From NCBI GenBank assembly GCA_014905825.1, contig JACGCN010000034.1, positions 248,001-312,000 on the forward strand: a DNA stretch of 64,000 nt, written 5' to 3'. Positions 36,066 through 47,638 of this stretch are shown here, piece after piece; positions within the stretch are counted from its first letter, which is position 1, and every line of letters starts with the position of its first letter. A model generated the notes under the pieces. It had not been told where the DNA came from and searched no databases. It saw only the letters and a program-made list of their open reading frames with translations. The translations under genes and the position numbers were made by a program. The stretch comes from Lyophyllum atratum (taxonomy: Eukaryota > Basidiomycota > Agaricomycetes > Agaricales > Lyophyllaceae).

Positions 36066-38323
36066 CTACGCATCCCGTCGAGCCTGTTTATCAACTTCGA
36101 AAGCTGCCTTCACCTACGGAATACTGTAAGAGTGGCTGCTTTTGCGGATGGATCTCGGATTGCTTACCTTCTCAAAAAAGCTATCATCCGAGAGCACACG
36201 GAAGCCCGTCAGCGCCAAACCTTTGGTCACTTTTATCGTCGCGGTGTGCGCCTCCTGCGTCTTGGCGGACCTGGTGAATCCACTGGTGTGGTTTCCGCCA
36301 TCTGGCTCGGTAGGAATGGCTATCACGCGATGTCAGGACCCGAAGTTGAAGAGGAGTCACGGCTGACTGACCGTAAAGAGGATGGAGCGATGGCAGCTCT
36401 ACGACATATTTATTAGCTAAATTTCCGCAGAAGTGCAGAGTGAGTAAAAGTACCGTATGTGACGTTTCCCTGTTACGATGTTAGGGTACAACTGTGCAAA
36501 GTCCAAGGAAAGACTCACAAAATCAGTGGATGCGGCGGATCCTATATAGTTGGCGGTCATCTTATACCGGCTGGTGACATTATTAGCAAATTCTTCGGCT
36601 GAGAGAACGTAAAGTCAGCTGGAGTCACGTCGCCAGCTTAGGAAAATAAGCTCGAGAACAAAAGGAGAGTACCTAGGGCAGAGTTCTGGCGTAAATCAAA
36701 GTACGGCGGATGCATCTCAAATTTGACTTTGCAACCGGTGGAAGCTGCGGCACCCCTGTCGGCTACTGTCAGAGTTAAGACCAAGTCACATTTCAAGGAT
36801 ACTCACAAGAAGCATTGCTTGACGCGTTCGACAATCTCTCCCAAATCCGCCTTGGTTGGAGCTCGAACAATATATGTTAACCTCGCATTATCAGGGATGG
36901 CTGAAAGAGGGTTAGTTGGTCGATAGCGTTTTAGAAGAGGAACTGGCCGTACTATTTGGGGTCCAGTTGGTTCCTTCGATGATGCCATGGACGCGGAGAT
37001 CTGGCTTCATCTGTTGTCGAAGTGAAGAAATAGATGAATAAGCAATAACAGCTGCGTCCAGAGCGTTCGTCCCCTCCCTGAGAAGTTATCAGTAAGTGAT
37101 TTTTGCCTCAGGTCCAGAAATGCCAACCATGGCGCTGCAGCAGCGTGAGCACTAGATATATGTTAACTATGACATCTGCTTGAAAAGAGGTAGGAGACAA
37201 CCCACGCGTGGCCGGTATAATCAATGTACATGCTTTGTGCAGCACCAGTTGGCCCATTGCTCACAGACGCTATTGGTCCCGACATTGGGTGGGACCTGTT
37301 TGGGATGTCACAATTTTCCCCGACCAGTATGCAGCCAAGAAATTGACGTACATGAGACAGGCATCCATCTCTTTATAGGCGTCCCTCTCGATGAGAGTGA
37401 TCTTTCCTCCTAACCCTTCTTCACCTAGAGTTGACTCCCGTTAAATGATACGACTGTGCAGAGGCGTGGTGATACACATACCAGGAGTTCCCAAGAGGAT
37501 GACCTTTCCGGGAACACAGTGGGCTACTAAGGCGGACTTCACAGCAACCGCGATCCCCAGCCCGCATATTGCGATCAAATTATGGCCACACGCGTGTCCA
37601 ATGCCAGGGAGCGCGTCCATCTCAGAATTCACACCAAGGACCCTTCCTCCACTTCCGACAGTGTACTCTGCGCGCCAAGCCGTCTCGAGCCCGGCGTAGT
37701 GACGTGTAACCTGGAAGCCATGCTTCTCCATGAAAGCAGTCATTATGTCATGGGCGTACCTATTGCGCCAATGTCAGCTTCAGGGCTGAAATAGCTACAG
37801 TCGCGAATGGTCACTGACGTCTCTTCGAATGCTAGTTCGGGATGGCCTTGGAATGGTCATGTAAGGGCAAACCCGAGAAAAACGCGAGAAGACACACCAT
37901 GAATGTTCAAGCTCAACTTGCGCAGCTGAGGGTCGAGCTCATCGAGCTTTGATTCGATGGTCTTAATGATTTCTGCGGCCAATACAGGCGCCTTCTCTCC
38001 ATTAAGCATATATTCAGGTGGAGAGTACGAGGGCGGTGCCTCAGGGTTCAGCGACCAGTCGGCTCCAAAACTGTGGGGTAGGAAATGACCATGCTACTCA
38101 AACTTCAATATGTGGTATTCGCGGGGTCAACAATCGTACTCACCTTGCCTGCAGCATCCCGTTTCTCCTCCGCTTCGTTATCCTTCTGATGCACCACTGT
38201 AATTCCACCTCTTGGTGGCTTGCCTGCACCCAAAAAGCTCTGTCGACGAAGCAACTTTCCGAAGTTGAAACTGCTGAAACAGCCTGGCTGCGCGTTAGAG
38301 TTCGTAACAGAAGGCGTTGCCAT
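36066..38323 (-). CDS. M20-family amidohydrolase, PM20D2-like
   Basis: Zinc metallopeptidase/amidohydrolase of family M20, close to PM20D2 dipeptidases. A multi-exon gene from ATG 38323 to stop 36066. Recognisable pieces in order: a disordered N-terminus ([16 protein letters not shown]), [26 protein letters not shown], the metal-binding [58 protein letters not shown] with [18 protein letters not shown] (dimerisation-domain side), [29 protein letters not shown]-type C-terminal catalytic block, and [19 protein letters not shown]. The last intron ends at an acceptor giving [17 protein letters not shown]. The residues normally binding two zincs appear present. The substrate is unknown. A MITE lies upstream of it. 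Confidence 0.88.
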
Positions 38324-38627
38324 GGAAGCTGGTGCTGGGGCGTGGTAGAGAAATCATTTTGATAGAGTGCAGTCTTATGGGATGTCCGCGTGAGCGGTGG
38401 GGTCAAAGATGCAGATGCCCGACATCATCGGGAGCGTGGGATGCATCATGCACGCATGTCTGCGGCGCAGCGGCGGCTTCAAGAAGTTTGCGGATCACTT
38501 CTTATGTATACGTTTTCTACTGCCCTCAAATAATTGAAGGAAGTCAAGAACGAGGTTTTCAGACAGAAATGAAGAAGTTACGATAAGGATTATAAGAAGT
38601 TACGATAACGTTTACAGAAATATCATA
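38324..38627. other. M20 gene promoter region
   Basis: About 300 bases between the M20 start codon and the left end of the MITE. No other feature is seen. Confidence 0.45.
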
Positions 38628-39191
38628 CAGTGGCGTGAGAAAAGTTTGCAGAGTCGATGCATGTCCTGCATCTCGGTCAGAGGCGTTGACCACACCACAA
38701 CGGTAACACTTACAGACTGACTTCTAGGGAGTGAAAGGTAGCTAATCATATGTAGTTTTGCTATGTACAGTAATATGTTACATCAAGGTGATATGGTGGA
38801 GTTCTGAGCCTCCGAAATTGGTGAGCAAGATGTCTGAATATGGTACATCACAGGGTGTGTTGATAAAATCATGAAAGCACAACGACACTGGATGATACAA
38901 TGTGAGGAAGTTAATAGTGTGTATATTTACTCTTGGGAGCCTTCATTGCTTTGATGGAAGCTGGTATCGAGTTGTACAGGTGGCAGAAATAGTCCAGGCA
39001 TTTTGGTAATAATCATGGAATTCCTTGCCTCAGTGTCCATTATCATACTAGTCTGAGTACATACATAAACTACACATCATTGGCTCTATATTCCTCCCTC
39101 AAAGTCAGTCCTTATGTGTTACGATTGTTGTACCGGAGGCGATGTGTCTTGGTCAGATGTGTCGACTCTGCAGACTTTTCTCACGCCACTG
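38628..39191. mobile_element. Tc1/mariner-type MITE
   Basis: A 564-bp element with terminal inverted repeats starting CAGTGGCGTGAGAAAAGT at both ends. The first 30 bases of each arm match with one mismatch. It is flanked on each side by TA (38626-38627 and 39192-39193), the target duplication of the Tc1/mariner superfamily, whose ends also usually begin CAGT. The interior has no transposase frame, so it is a non-autonomous element. Its right end is 49 bases from the stop codon of chitinase 2, so it may supply that gene's 3' flank. Confidence 0.88.
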
Positions 39192-39240
39192 TACATTCAG
39201 ATGCATTGTTCTGAGTGCCCGGTTTCCAGCTCATCGAAGA

Positions 39241-40989
39241 TCAGAGTTTGAAGAACCGAGAAAGAGACCGCTTAGATTGGCCCATCGCGCTTTTCACCGC
39301 ACGATCGAAGCGATCGTTTCCTGCAAGACTATCTCAGAAGACCGGAAAAAGATGAAAGAATTCAAGCAGAATCTTACCGTAGGCCTGGGATGCGTCCCAG
39401 AGCATGATACCTCCGAAGGAAGAGTACTTCGCGCCGGTTTCCTGCGCTATCTTTCCAAGCGTCGCGGCGTCGACATACCCAGATCCGGCGGCAGTCGGCG
39501 CAGCAGGGGCACCAATGAAAACCTTGACGTCCTTGTTGGGAGATTTGGTCTTCGCCCAGTTATCCCTGTAGACTCGTTAGTTGAAGAATTGATGGGACAC
39601 CTGAGCTGAATAATGACCAGGTAGCATAGTTCCAGGCCTAAGTTGAGAGGTGGTAAGCAAGGGCTTCATTCGAGGATACTAGTGACAAATCTTACGTTGG
39701 TATTGTCGTAGTTGCCTACTCCACAGAAGTTGTTATACTGAAAAAGGACGATGAGGTTTAAAGCAGAGTTGAGTTGGTGAGAAACATACACTGTATGAAA
39801 GGTAACGGCTTTAGTAAGTGCGAATAAGAAGCAGCACAAGAGTGACTTACACTATATGGTAAGGGCAGCGATTGAAGATGTCAGCAAGGTCAGCATAACT
39901 GCACACGTTGGTTACTCACACTGTCAGACATGGTGAGTCCAGACTCAAACAGTACAAACGAATGTGACATACCTGTACGTAGACCGCGTCGAAGGGAACG
40001 CTGTTAAGAACGTCTCCGAGATAGGCATCAGGGAACGGGCACTGGGGCGCGGCAGTGAGGTGGTATCTGGATGAACCGTTCGATCAGCAGAATTACCAGA
40101 AGGTGATATCCCGTACTTCTTGCTTGCTCCCTTGGCAAGGGATTGGATCTTCTTGGCGAACGCGACGTAACCCGGAGCAGAACCGCCCTCGATATCGAGG
40201 TCGACACTGCGTCGAGTTAGCAGATGACTATACCGTGAACTAAGTGCGACTCACCCATCAAGGACAGCGTTCCCGAAAGGACGAGTAGAACTCGAGCCCC
40301 CAAGGAAGAGGTTCCAGATTGTATCTGCGAACTTCTCAGCTTGGGCATTGTCCGAGAATCCGTTTCCGCCAGTCGCGCCGCCCAAGCTAAGAGTGACTAT
40401 CTTTCCCTTGGCTTGGCAAGCCTTGATGCTCGACGCCATGAACTGGCAGTTGGCAAGGCTAGTGCCCGGGAAGACAGGGCTTTCATTGGCGTTGCAAGTC
40501 TGCAGAGAAGATCGTGAGTCGTTCGGCTGAGAGGGATGTATCGTTGGTCACGTACATTGCCCAAATTGAGCTCCGGCATTCCACCCGAGGAGAAAAAGAC
40601 GTTCAAGAACGCCAGCGGGATCGCGTTGATGGTGTCATCCTGTTCGAGCGTGAGGTGAGAAGAGTCATTTGTTCGAGAGAAACGGACAGCGTACCTCGCA
40701 GTAAGTCGACAAGGCTTTCTGCCATCCAGCTTTGTCTGAATGTGTCGCACCATACGAGTTCTGACCATAGTATCTATAGAACAATTAGTCCACGCATCTC
40801 CCAAGCAACGCAGCGTAGCACATACACGGCCAACTAGGAGGCAAGGGTAAGCTGGACATCGTGACGCAGAGAATAGCTATTACATACATTGTCCGACTTG
40901 GAGTTGTCGTATGCCAAAGTGGTGCGTACCTCCGCCGCAAAAAGAAGGGATCCGGCGAGTAAAGCTGCGAAGCGTCCGAAGGTGATCAT
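39241..40989 (-). CDS. GH18 class III chitinase without CBM
   Basis: Paralog of the chitinase at 23609-25971. Fourteen exons: 40989-40888, 40833-40826, 40773-40695, 40639-40556, 40499-40255, 40206-40117, 40066-39973, 39920, 39851, 39790, 39737-39696, 39637-39618, 39565-39378 and 39320-39241. They sum to 1035 bases, 344 aa, without frame break. Signal peptide in [22 protein letters not shown]18 motifs SLGGATGG and catalytic [11 protein letters not shown], then VQFYNN and [10 protein letters not shown]. After YGNDRFD it lacks the linker and CBM5/12 and ends [12 protein letters not shown], with a C-terminus like that of the paralog. The 8-nt, three 1-nt, 42-nt, 20-nt and 188-nt exons are the same length in both genes. 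It would be a secreted chitinase acting without a binding module. Confidence 0.92.
39790..39790 (-). other. Single-nucleotide exon T (third) of chitinase 2
   Basis: One T between acceptor CATACAG (intron 39791-39850) and donor GTATGT (intron 39738-39789). It corresponds to 24771 in the paralog. Confidence 0.8.
39851..39851 (-). other. Single-nucleotide exon T (second) of chitinase 2
   Basis: One T between acceptor ATATAG (intron 39852-39919) and donor GTAAGT (intron 39791-39850). It corresponds to 24836 in the paralog. Confidence 0.8.
39920..39920 (-). other. Single-nucleotide exon T (first) of chitinase 2
   Basis: One T between acceptor TGACAG (intron 39921-39972) and donor GTGAGT (intron 39852-39919). 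It corresponds to 24903 in the paralog. Confidence 0.8.
40826..40833 (-). other. 8-nt micro-exon of chitinase 2
   Basis: TTGGCCGT between acceptor TCCTAG and donor GTATGT. It encodes the Leu-Ala-Val of LAVYYGQN and is homologous to 25811-25818. Confidence 0.92.
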
Positions 40990-42705
40990 TGCTGCAAAAA
41001 GGGACTGAATTCCTTTGAGGTTCACGAAGAGCCCTCATTCCCTGTCTTTATAGGTTCGTCGAGCGCAGCAGACCAGGATGATAGTTGCGCCGACGGTTTT
41101 CGTCTCTAGCTGGGACGACGTCACAATGCGGACTACCCTGATTTTTTTCCGAAAAAAAAAGGTTTTTTTCAATAGGCGGAGAGATCGCTGAATACCAAGG
41201 GCATACCCCTTAGATAGTCGCTTCCAAGTGAGAAGCAAGAATCAGCAGAGTGGTAGACGCTTTCTAGATGCTTATCAGAATCAACTCCCGATGTTGTGTT
41301 CAAAACACGTCAGTTCAATGTAAATTCAAGGGATTTGGAAGGCTAGTGAGTGAGCCCATGGTGAAGCCTGCGCAGTCTGCATGACCTCGCCAGATGGTAT
41401 GCTGAAAACGATCAGTGGCTTCGGAGCCGAAAAACTGGTGGAACTGCGCAGGCAGTGATATATCGGGAGCACTGAAAAGACTTGCGGAACGAGAAAGAGA
41501 GAGAGAGAGCGATCACAAGGGATTGAACAGTGGAGATGCAGCCGCGTGAGGATCAAATCACACCCCCGAAATATTACCACAACAGTGACAATGCTCACTC
41601 GATCAGGAGGGGGCTGAGTTGCAGGATTAAAAGCATGTCATGATCATCCGGATAAACATAGAGTAAAGGCCATGCAAACCTTGGATCGGACATCGCCTGC
41701 CATTCCTAATCTCTTGCCATTGCCAGCGTTCAACTTCGAGACTTCGAGCCTCGGTATCTGAGTGCTTGCAACACACCCATGATGGAGCTAGTTCGTGACA
41801 TGTGGCATTATCACCGAGGCAAAAGACACAGAAAAAAGGAAAGGTATGATCGTGGATGGTTGAATTTGAAATGTATCAAGGTTTGTCGGACTGTAGCGGA
41901 CCGTCCTGATCCGCTGTCTTGGCACGGCAATTTTGCGCCACGTGCCCCGATCGTCGGAGCGGAGGATATGCCACGTGTCTGCCTCCCCCCTAGTGGGAGT
42001 CAAAATTTCAATCCGCCGTCAGCAAACTGCGCGAGTGTACACACAAAGTCTATTTAGCAGAGGCAGACTTTCCTTCAGCCTAATGTCTGAACTTTATCTC
42101 CGCGTACACCATTGGTATTCGTCCTCGGAATAAGGTCGATGTGCCCAGAGTAGTGCTGCGCCACACCCAGATCAAATGCAGAGCAAGCACGTCCTAGTCA
42201 CTACTGTCAATGACATGAGAATTCCTCTGGTTTTGCAGAATTAGGTCATTAATTCCTGTTTTTCCTGCAATATTAATGTGTCTGTAAGTAGTTGATGTAA
42301 ATCCGGTGATCGAACACGGAAGGTGAGATGAATATCTAGGTCGAATCCGAAAATCAAGTACCGATTGACCCCTAAATACCTGGTTGGAGCCTCCAGCGCA
42401 TATTTGAATCTATACGAGGTTCAAGGACAACAATGATGCAGTAATCAGAGATCTGGACAAATACACTCATAGACCACCACTAAATGATCAATAGTTATTA
42501 CCCTCGATGTAAATTCAAGGGAAATTATGAGCGACACGACTTCGATTCCCCTTCATCGTACCAAGAAGTTTTGGTACCAATATGTACCCTCATGCAGGTC
42601 GCGTACGACAGAGGAAAGCATACCATATATAAGCCCTCTGTTATTTGACTTAGTTTTCTGTACGCTTGGTCAAATTTCCCTGCAGCAACCATGGTATTTT
42701 CTCTT
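40990..42705. other. Chitinase 2 promoter and gene-poor region
   Basis: About 1.7 kb. A run of T then A then T (41142-41169) lies about 150-180 bases before the chitinase 2 start and may be a nucleosome-poor promoter element. A GA microsatellite lies at 41491-41509. Other frames are short and unrecognised. Confidence 0.45.
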
Positions 42706-44091
42706 CTATGGCGATTTTACCTTCCCTAGCCATACCTCAATAGGTGCGCCACCCGCGCCTACCCTCTCTCCAATCTTTTGAAATTTGAGTCCGATTTCTT
42801 CCACGAGATCCCACAGTGTCCTTTCTGCAACGTCGCGTTCTTTGTACCCCAAGATGACCAAAGGAGGCTTCGATCCTAGTCGCACGAGTTTCGAGAGGGT
42901 GTTCACGAGCGATGGGAACGATGACGTATTGTACGTCACGTCGGCCATGCTAATTCAATAACTCAGAACTTGAGAAAGATGCAAAGGGAATGGGTTACTT
43001 GCATAATCGCGTCGAAGCCGTCGGGAAAGTCTTGAATGTATTCAGGCAGTGCATCCGCGTCCCAATCAAGGACCGCAGCTTCCAGATGTGTGCTTTGGAG
43101 GTGGGCGGCGTTGGTGGCAATGTTCTGCTCGAGGAGCGGCATTGCAGAATCTTCGCGAGGAAAAAATTGCTTGAGATAAGGTACAAACTTGAGAGTAGGA
43201 ATTGTCGAACCAAGATCAGTCATGATGATGCGATCTCCGACGCCCGTCGAAGGTTGCATGCTAGTCGATCGAAGGGCGGCAAGGCTGAGTCCAACGATCC
43301 CCATCCCAGCACCTGTGGATCTACCGTCCAGTGAAATACGGCGGATGAGCAGCAAAAGCACGTACCTAACTCCAGGATGTTCCGTGACTCTACAGAGAAT
43401 ATGGCATCTTTCAATTCGGCCAGGGCCCCCTCGGTATCGGCAGATTGTTCAAGCCCAACAAGCCATGAACTGAGCCCGACACCGCTATCCCAGACTTTCT
43501 AGATATATCTAGATAGCATCACACAGTCCGATCCATAAGATACACGCTAAGGATGAGGACAATTACCTTGTCAAGATCAAACGATGTCTGCTCCGTGAGC
43601 CTCAACGCGACCTCCGCGTCGTCCTCCGTCCTTGGTCGCAGCCGATACACGCGCTCGATCTGCTCCTGCTTTGGGCCCTTCCTCGAAACACGGGGTCCAA
43701 ACTGAATGGGCATCGACATGACAGGCAATACAACCTGCCCAACGTCCACTCTGTGTAGATCAATCGCGGCGAAGTCGTCCTTGCTCGCGGTCGTCCGCGT
43801 GCCGAGAACAAGACACCACGCCTGTCCGTCGCGTACGCCAGGAGGTAATGGAACGGGGATCTCCTTGTACGCGGTTGCCTGCCGCCAAGTCGTCAGCTTC
43901 ACCGGTCTCGTGATGACTTCATGGTTCGAGGAGGAGAAGCCGGCGGTTTGGGACCAGGAGTAGTAGATGTCCGCCGTGCCATCGAAGGGTTCCGTGCGCA
44001 GATCGTTGGCGATCTGTGGCGTTATGAGGATGTTGCCGAAGGGCGCACACTGTAGCGGGGGTGGGCGAAGGAAGGAGATGTAGAAGAACAT
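42706..44091 (-). CDS. Methyltransf_16 protein methyltransferase, METTL21-like
   Basis: SAM-dependent protein (lysine) methyltransferase of the METTL21/EFM type. Exons 44091-43567, 43498-43366, 43312-43003 and 42949-42706 give 403 aa. An N-terminal domain of about 175 residues of beta-rich sequence precedes the catalytic core. The core has KVWDSGVGLSSWLVGL (the W-x-S-G family entry), the SAM loop ILELGAGMGIVGLSLA, MTDLGS at the end of beta 2, VLDWDADALPE, and MADVTYNTSSFPSLV, the family DxxY-type motif. The third intron has a GC donor (AT|GCAAGT); using the in-frame GT two codons later does not restore frame. The target protein is unknown, with translation factors and chaperones typical. Confidence 0.88.
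42950..43002 (-). other. GC-AG intron in the METTL21-like gene
   Basis: A 53-base intron with the optimal GC donor GCAAGT and acceptor AATTAG. It joins DAI to IMADVTYN. The overlapping GT donor (CAA|GTAACC) would shift the frame. Confidence 0.8.
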
Positions 44092-44696
44092 TGATTCACA
44101 ATTTGTGGCGAAATTTTGGTTCAGAATGAGTGGGCGGGCCGGAACTCCGGTTCCACTTAGATCACTTGTCTCCCTCCCCCCCTCAAAAAAGACAACGTGA
44201 GAATTTGGTCTGACTACGGGAGACTAGGTTCCACTGTGAGGAAGTCACGGTTAGCTATATAGGCGAGTTTCGACTCGAAGCCGTTCGAACACCTCGCCAT
44301 CCCATGCCGCAAAGATGGAAGCGGGACTCGAAGATGATGCTCAGTATCATGATTGTTGGAGACCGAATACTGTTTGGCCACAGGCAGAGACCCGGAAGCG
44401 AGGCGCCTCGTTGTCCCAGCATTTTAATCCATACGTGGTCCAACTCGACCTGCATATGTCAGTACGATATGCTACACAATCAGACGCTTATGAGCTTCCA
44501 TCGAGCAATGCCAGGCGAGTTTGGGGCGGAAAAAGCCCAAACACCTATGTAGCGAAACTGCTGAACTGATTGGGTACGATAGCAAACGGATAAGTGGACG
44601 TGCTGAAAGCTCGCGGAAGCTCAAAACCGCGACTTGTATTGTGGTGTGTCCGTGGGGTGAGGGGGGGCGGTCAGTGTGTATTATAGCGTAATGTTT
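44092..44696. other. Intergenic region
   Basis: Promoter side of the METTL21-like gene and 3' flank of the rhomboid gene. No other feature is recognised. A G-run (GAGGGGGGGCGG) sits near 44658. Confidence 0.45.
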
Positions 44697-46355
44697 CTAT
44701 GTAGTTGCAGCTGGTGGTACATTATTTGGTCCGACAGTCCGTCTAATGTTCTGCCAGAACGCAGGTCCATAAGCGTAGTATGCCACGCCGAACGCTGCAC
44801 CACCAAGGTGGGCCCAGTGGTCAAAGAATCTGCAAAAGGGTCGTCTCAGTCGATAAAACAAGTATCATGATTAGTCTGTTCACGAACCTCCATCCTCTCA
44901 TTACACCGATGATGTCAAGAAGAACGAGTCCACCAACACCAGTTTGTATGTTAATGGGATAGGATGGTGGGATAAAAAGCGCAACCTGCGACTCAGGGAA
45001 CGCCAGTGCAGTCATAGTCACAGCGGCGTAGATGGCGCCTGAGGCACCCAAGGATGGCAGAATATCTCGAGTGACAGTCTTAGCAGCAGCGGCAGCTGGT
45101 CTTGATGAGGCTGCAACAGCAGCCGCCCAAGTGTCCGTTGTCTTCAGTGCGTTGACGGGAGAGGCGAGTTGTGCGATCACCCGTGGGTAGATAATTTTGG
45201 CGGAAACGACGTGTGATACAAGGCCCGAGAACATACCAGCTACAACGGGGTTAGCTGCTTGCAGAGGGATGAAAGGAAACAGGGAGATGAGCACCTGAGA
45301 TAAAGAATGCAAGGAAGTGCCAGGCAGAAGTAGATTCCAGTTGTTTGGGCGCAGCCTTGTCTTGCTCTTTGACCAGATAGTAGTATGCAGCGGAACCTGA
45401 TTGCGGAATATATTATGAGTCACGGATTAGCACGTAGGGGAAGGTGAACAGACCAAAACTTTCCAATGCAAGGCAGTTACAAGCAAGATGAATAAACGAT
45501 CGATGGCTAAATTATACTTTAGCACAGTCGCGCCAATTTTAGACCACCACGTTACGCACCTGAACACGCTCGTCAAGAGGGTATACGATAGTCCCGACAA
45601 CGGATGGTGCGCGAAGCTGGTCATCATCGGTGCTTGGAACCGTTTGACCTTCCACGCCAACCAGATTGCGGCGTTAAAGAGACATATCTTCCAGCATAGC
45701 CGTTTTCCTTCCGACGCGTCGGCGTACGGTTGCATTACCGTCACATATGCAGCGCCAAGCCATGGCCTCAACAGGCTTGGGACATCCTGAGCCTGTTGTG
45801 TGAGGTAGGCATACCATTCCCGCAGTTTCTGTGGATATGGTTACTGTGCAATCAATTAAGCATGCGGGCATGTTTCACGAGCCTACCTTGATCAGTTCCG
45901 CGTTTTGAGCCCTCTTCAGGTCGACATTCGTGAGGTCTTGGCCAAGCCAGCTCTGTGCACTCGTGGGCATGAGTTTGTTCACCCAGATTGCTGTGTCGAG
46001 ATTTGTGCGGAAGGCCGCGTACGAGAAAGCGATGCAGGAACCCGCAAGGAAGAACTGGGCACCCACGACGCCATTCCGTCATTTATCGCTTGTGAATGGA
46101 GAAGTGAAAAGGGCGCACCAGCACTTGGCCCCGAATTCGCGGCTTCCCAACCCTCTCCGTGAATGACACCTCCGGTCTCGTACGTGCTACCTCTTCACGA
46201 AACGATGGAACACTAGGAAAAGGCTGCTGCTGCCGCCGCGACGGTGACGAGCGGAAATTATTACGGATCGCAGACTGAAACAGAGACCGCGTTGGACATG
46301 GTGGTGGGACGGTGAACGTTCTGGTCGGCAGGCGACATAGGTGTGTCCGGAACAT
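44697..46355 (-). CDS. PCP1: Mitochondrial rhomboid protease, Pcp1/PARL-like
   Basis: Intramembrane serine protease of the mitochondrial inner membrane; yeast Pcp1 processes Mgm1 and Ccp1. The N-terminus is a typical presequence (MFRTHLCRLPTRTF, Arg/Ser/Pro-rich, no acidic residues). A first membrane helix (FFLAGSCIAFSYAAF) precedes a soluble stretch with LREWYAYLTQ. The rhomboid core follows: FSHRSFIHLACNCLALESFG with the conserved His residues and Asn, HFLAFFIS, the catalytic serine in GASGAIYAAV, and the catalytic His in FDHWAHLGGAAFG. It ends NNVPPAATT. I prefer the start at 46355; an upstream in-frame ATG at 46385 is possible. It is divergent from the next methyltransferase gene with almost no space between. 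Confidence 0.92.
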
Positions 46356-46501
46356 CAACGTCACTGAGGGAGAAGCGGAAAACAACGCAAATGGACCCTC
46401 TGACTAGGGTTAAGGTTCGCCTGCTTTTCCTTTCTAACCCAATCAACCACGGCTGTTCGTCGGTGCAGGCGTCGGTGCCACTGGTTTGGAGGTTATTACT
46501 T

Positions 46502-47638
46502 ATGGATCTGGAAAGTAAATTGATGAGAGGATCTATTCGGGTTTCGAACGACTCAGAACGTGTTACAGATGCGGACGAAGAGGTGAGTGCCGATCTCGTG
46601 GTCCCGGTCCACAGCTCATGACCGATTCGTTAGGTTTTTATTCTTTACTCTGGCTTGCAGAAAGGAATACAGGCGGACACTGATACCTTTCGTGGGCTGG
46701 GTCACGTTGACTCTCGCAAGGACACCATGTCGATTACGTTCGAACTCAAGGCACCTACATATGCGAATACAGCAGACACGAAAACAGCGAGGTCATCACG
46801 GCACAGGAAAATCCGGAAGCCAAACAAGAGCCTTGATAAGGCGGTGCAAATTGAGCTCTCACAAGATAAAACTGCTCTGCGGACGCGCAAAGGTGATACA
46901 GGAAGTGTACTATGGAAAGCCAGGTTCGAATTTTAGGACGTAATCACCATGCTCCTTATCATCTTGGCATGATTCTAGCATCGACTTTGCACGTCTGATT
47001 CTCCAGCAAATCCACGGTCAGGCTGTCGAGAGTCTGTTCGACCCATCCATCTTAAGGACACAACACATCGTGGAACTCGGGTTCGCTGATCTCGACACGC
47101 GTTTTTAGGCCAATCCTCACTTACTTTTCTTCCGTGGTATCGTAGTGCTGGAACTGGTCTGCTGGCAATTGCATTCGCGTCCCTCGTGCGCCGCTATACT
47201 GTTACGGATATCAACGACCTATTACCCCTTCTCCGCAAGAATGTTGCTTCCAATTTTGATGGTTGGCCTGGTCGATGTGCTCCACCCGCTCCTGGATCCA
47301 ATGTATTCGTCGAAGAACTGGACTGGGTTCTTCTTAACTCCACGAACGCGTCACAGCGCAGCAGAGTGGTGGATATAGAGCCGGCAGACCTGATACTGGT
47401 GGTAGACTGCATCTACCATCCGTCTCTCCTCCCATCTCTCATTGAGACGATCAATCATCTTGCTGTTCCTGGGCGCACGGCGGTGCTGGTTGTTGTTGAA
47501 CTCCGGGCGGAGGATGTCATCCGTGAATTCTTGGAACTCTGGCTTTCACGGCCCGGATGGGAAATCTGGAGAATCGAAGGATTGCTTGATAGACCATACG
47601 CGACGTGGCTTGGGTGGCAGACCGAAAATACCCAGTAG
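46502..47638 (+). CDS. Methyltransf_16 protein methyltransferase, EFM6-like
   Basis: SAM-dependent protein lysine methyltransferase resembling yeast Efm6, which modifies elongation factor eEF1A. Four exons (46502-46582, 46661-46923, 46979-47080, 47146-47638) give 312 aa from the ATG at 46502; an in-frame ATG at 46394 would add 36 residues. Motifs: SIDFARLILQQIHG, the SAM loop HIVELGAGTGLLAIAF, YTVTDINDLLPLLRKNV, LILVVDCIYHPSLLPSLI (the post-II D-x-x-Y motif), and a C-terminal WEIWRIEGLLD...WLGW that fits EFM6 proteins. The usual N-terminal Trp entry motif appears as VLWKA. Start choice depends on the divergent rhomboid gene, whose start at 46355 leaves 147 bases. Confidence 0.82.

Noticed and set aside
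41491..41509. GA microsatellite
   Set aside because: Short simple repeat with no sign of function.
45488..45790. Plus-strand frame inside the rhomboid gene
   Set aside because: Antisense to well-supported rhomboid exons.
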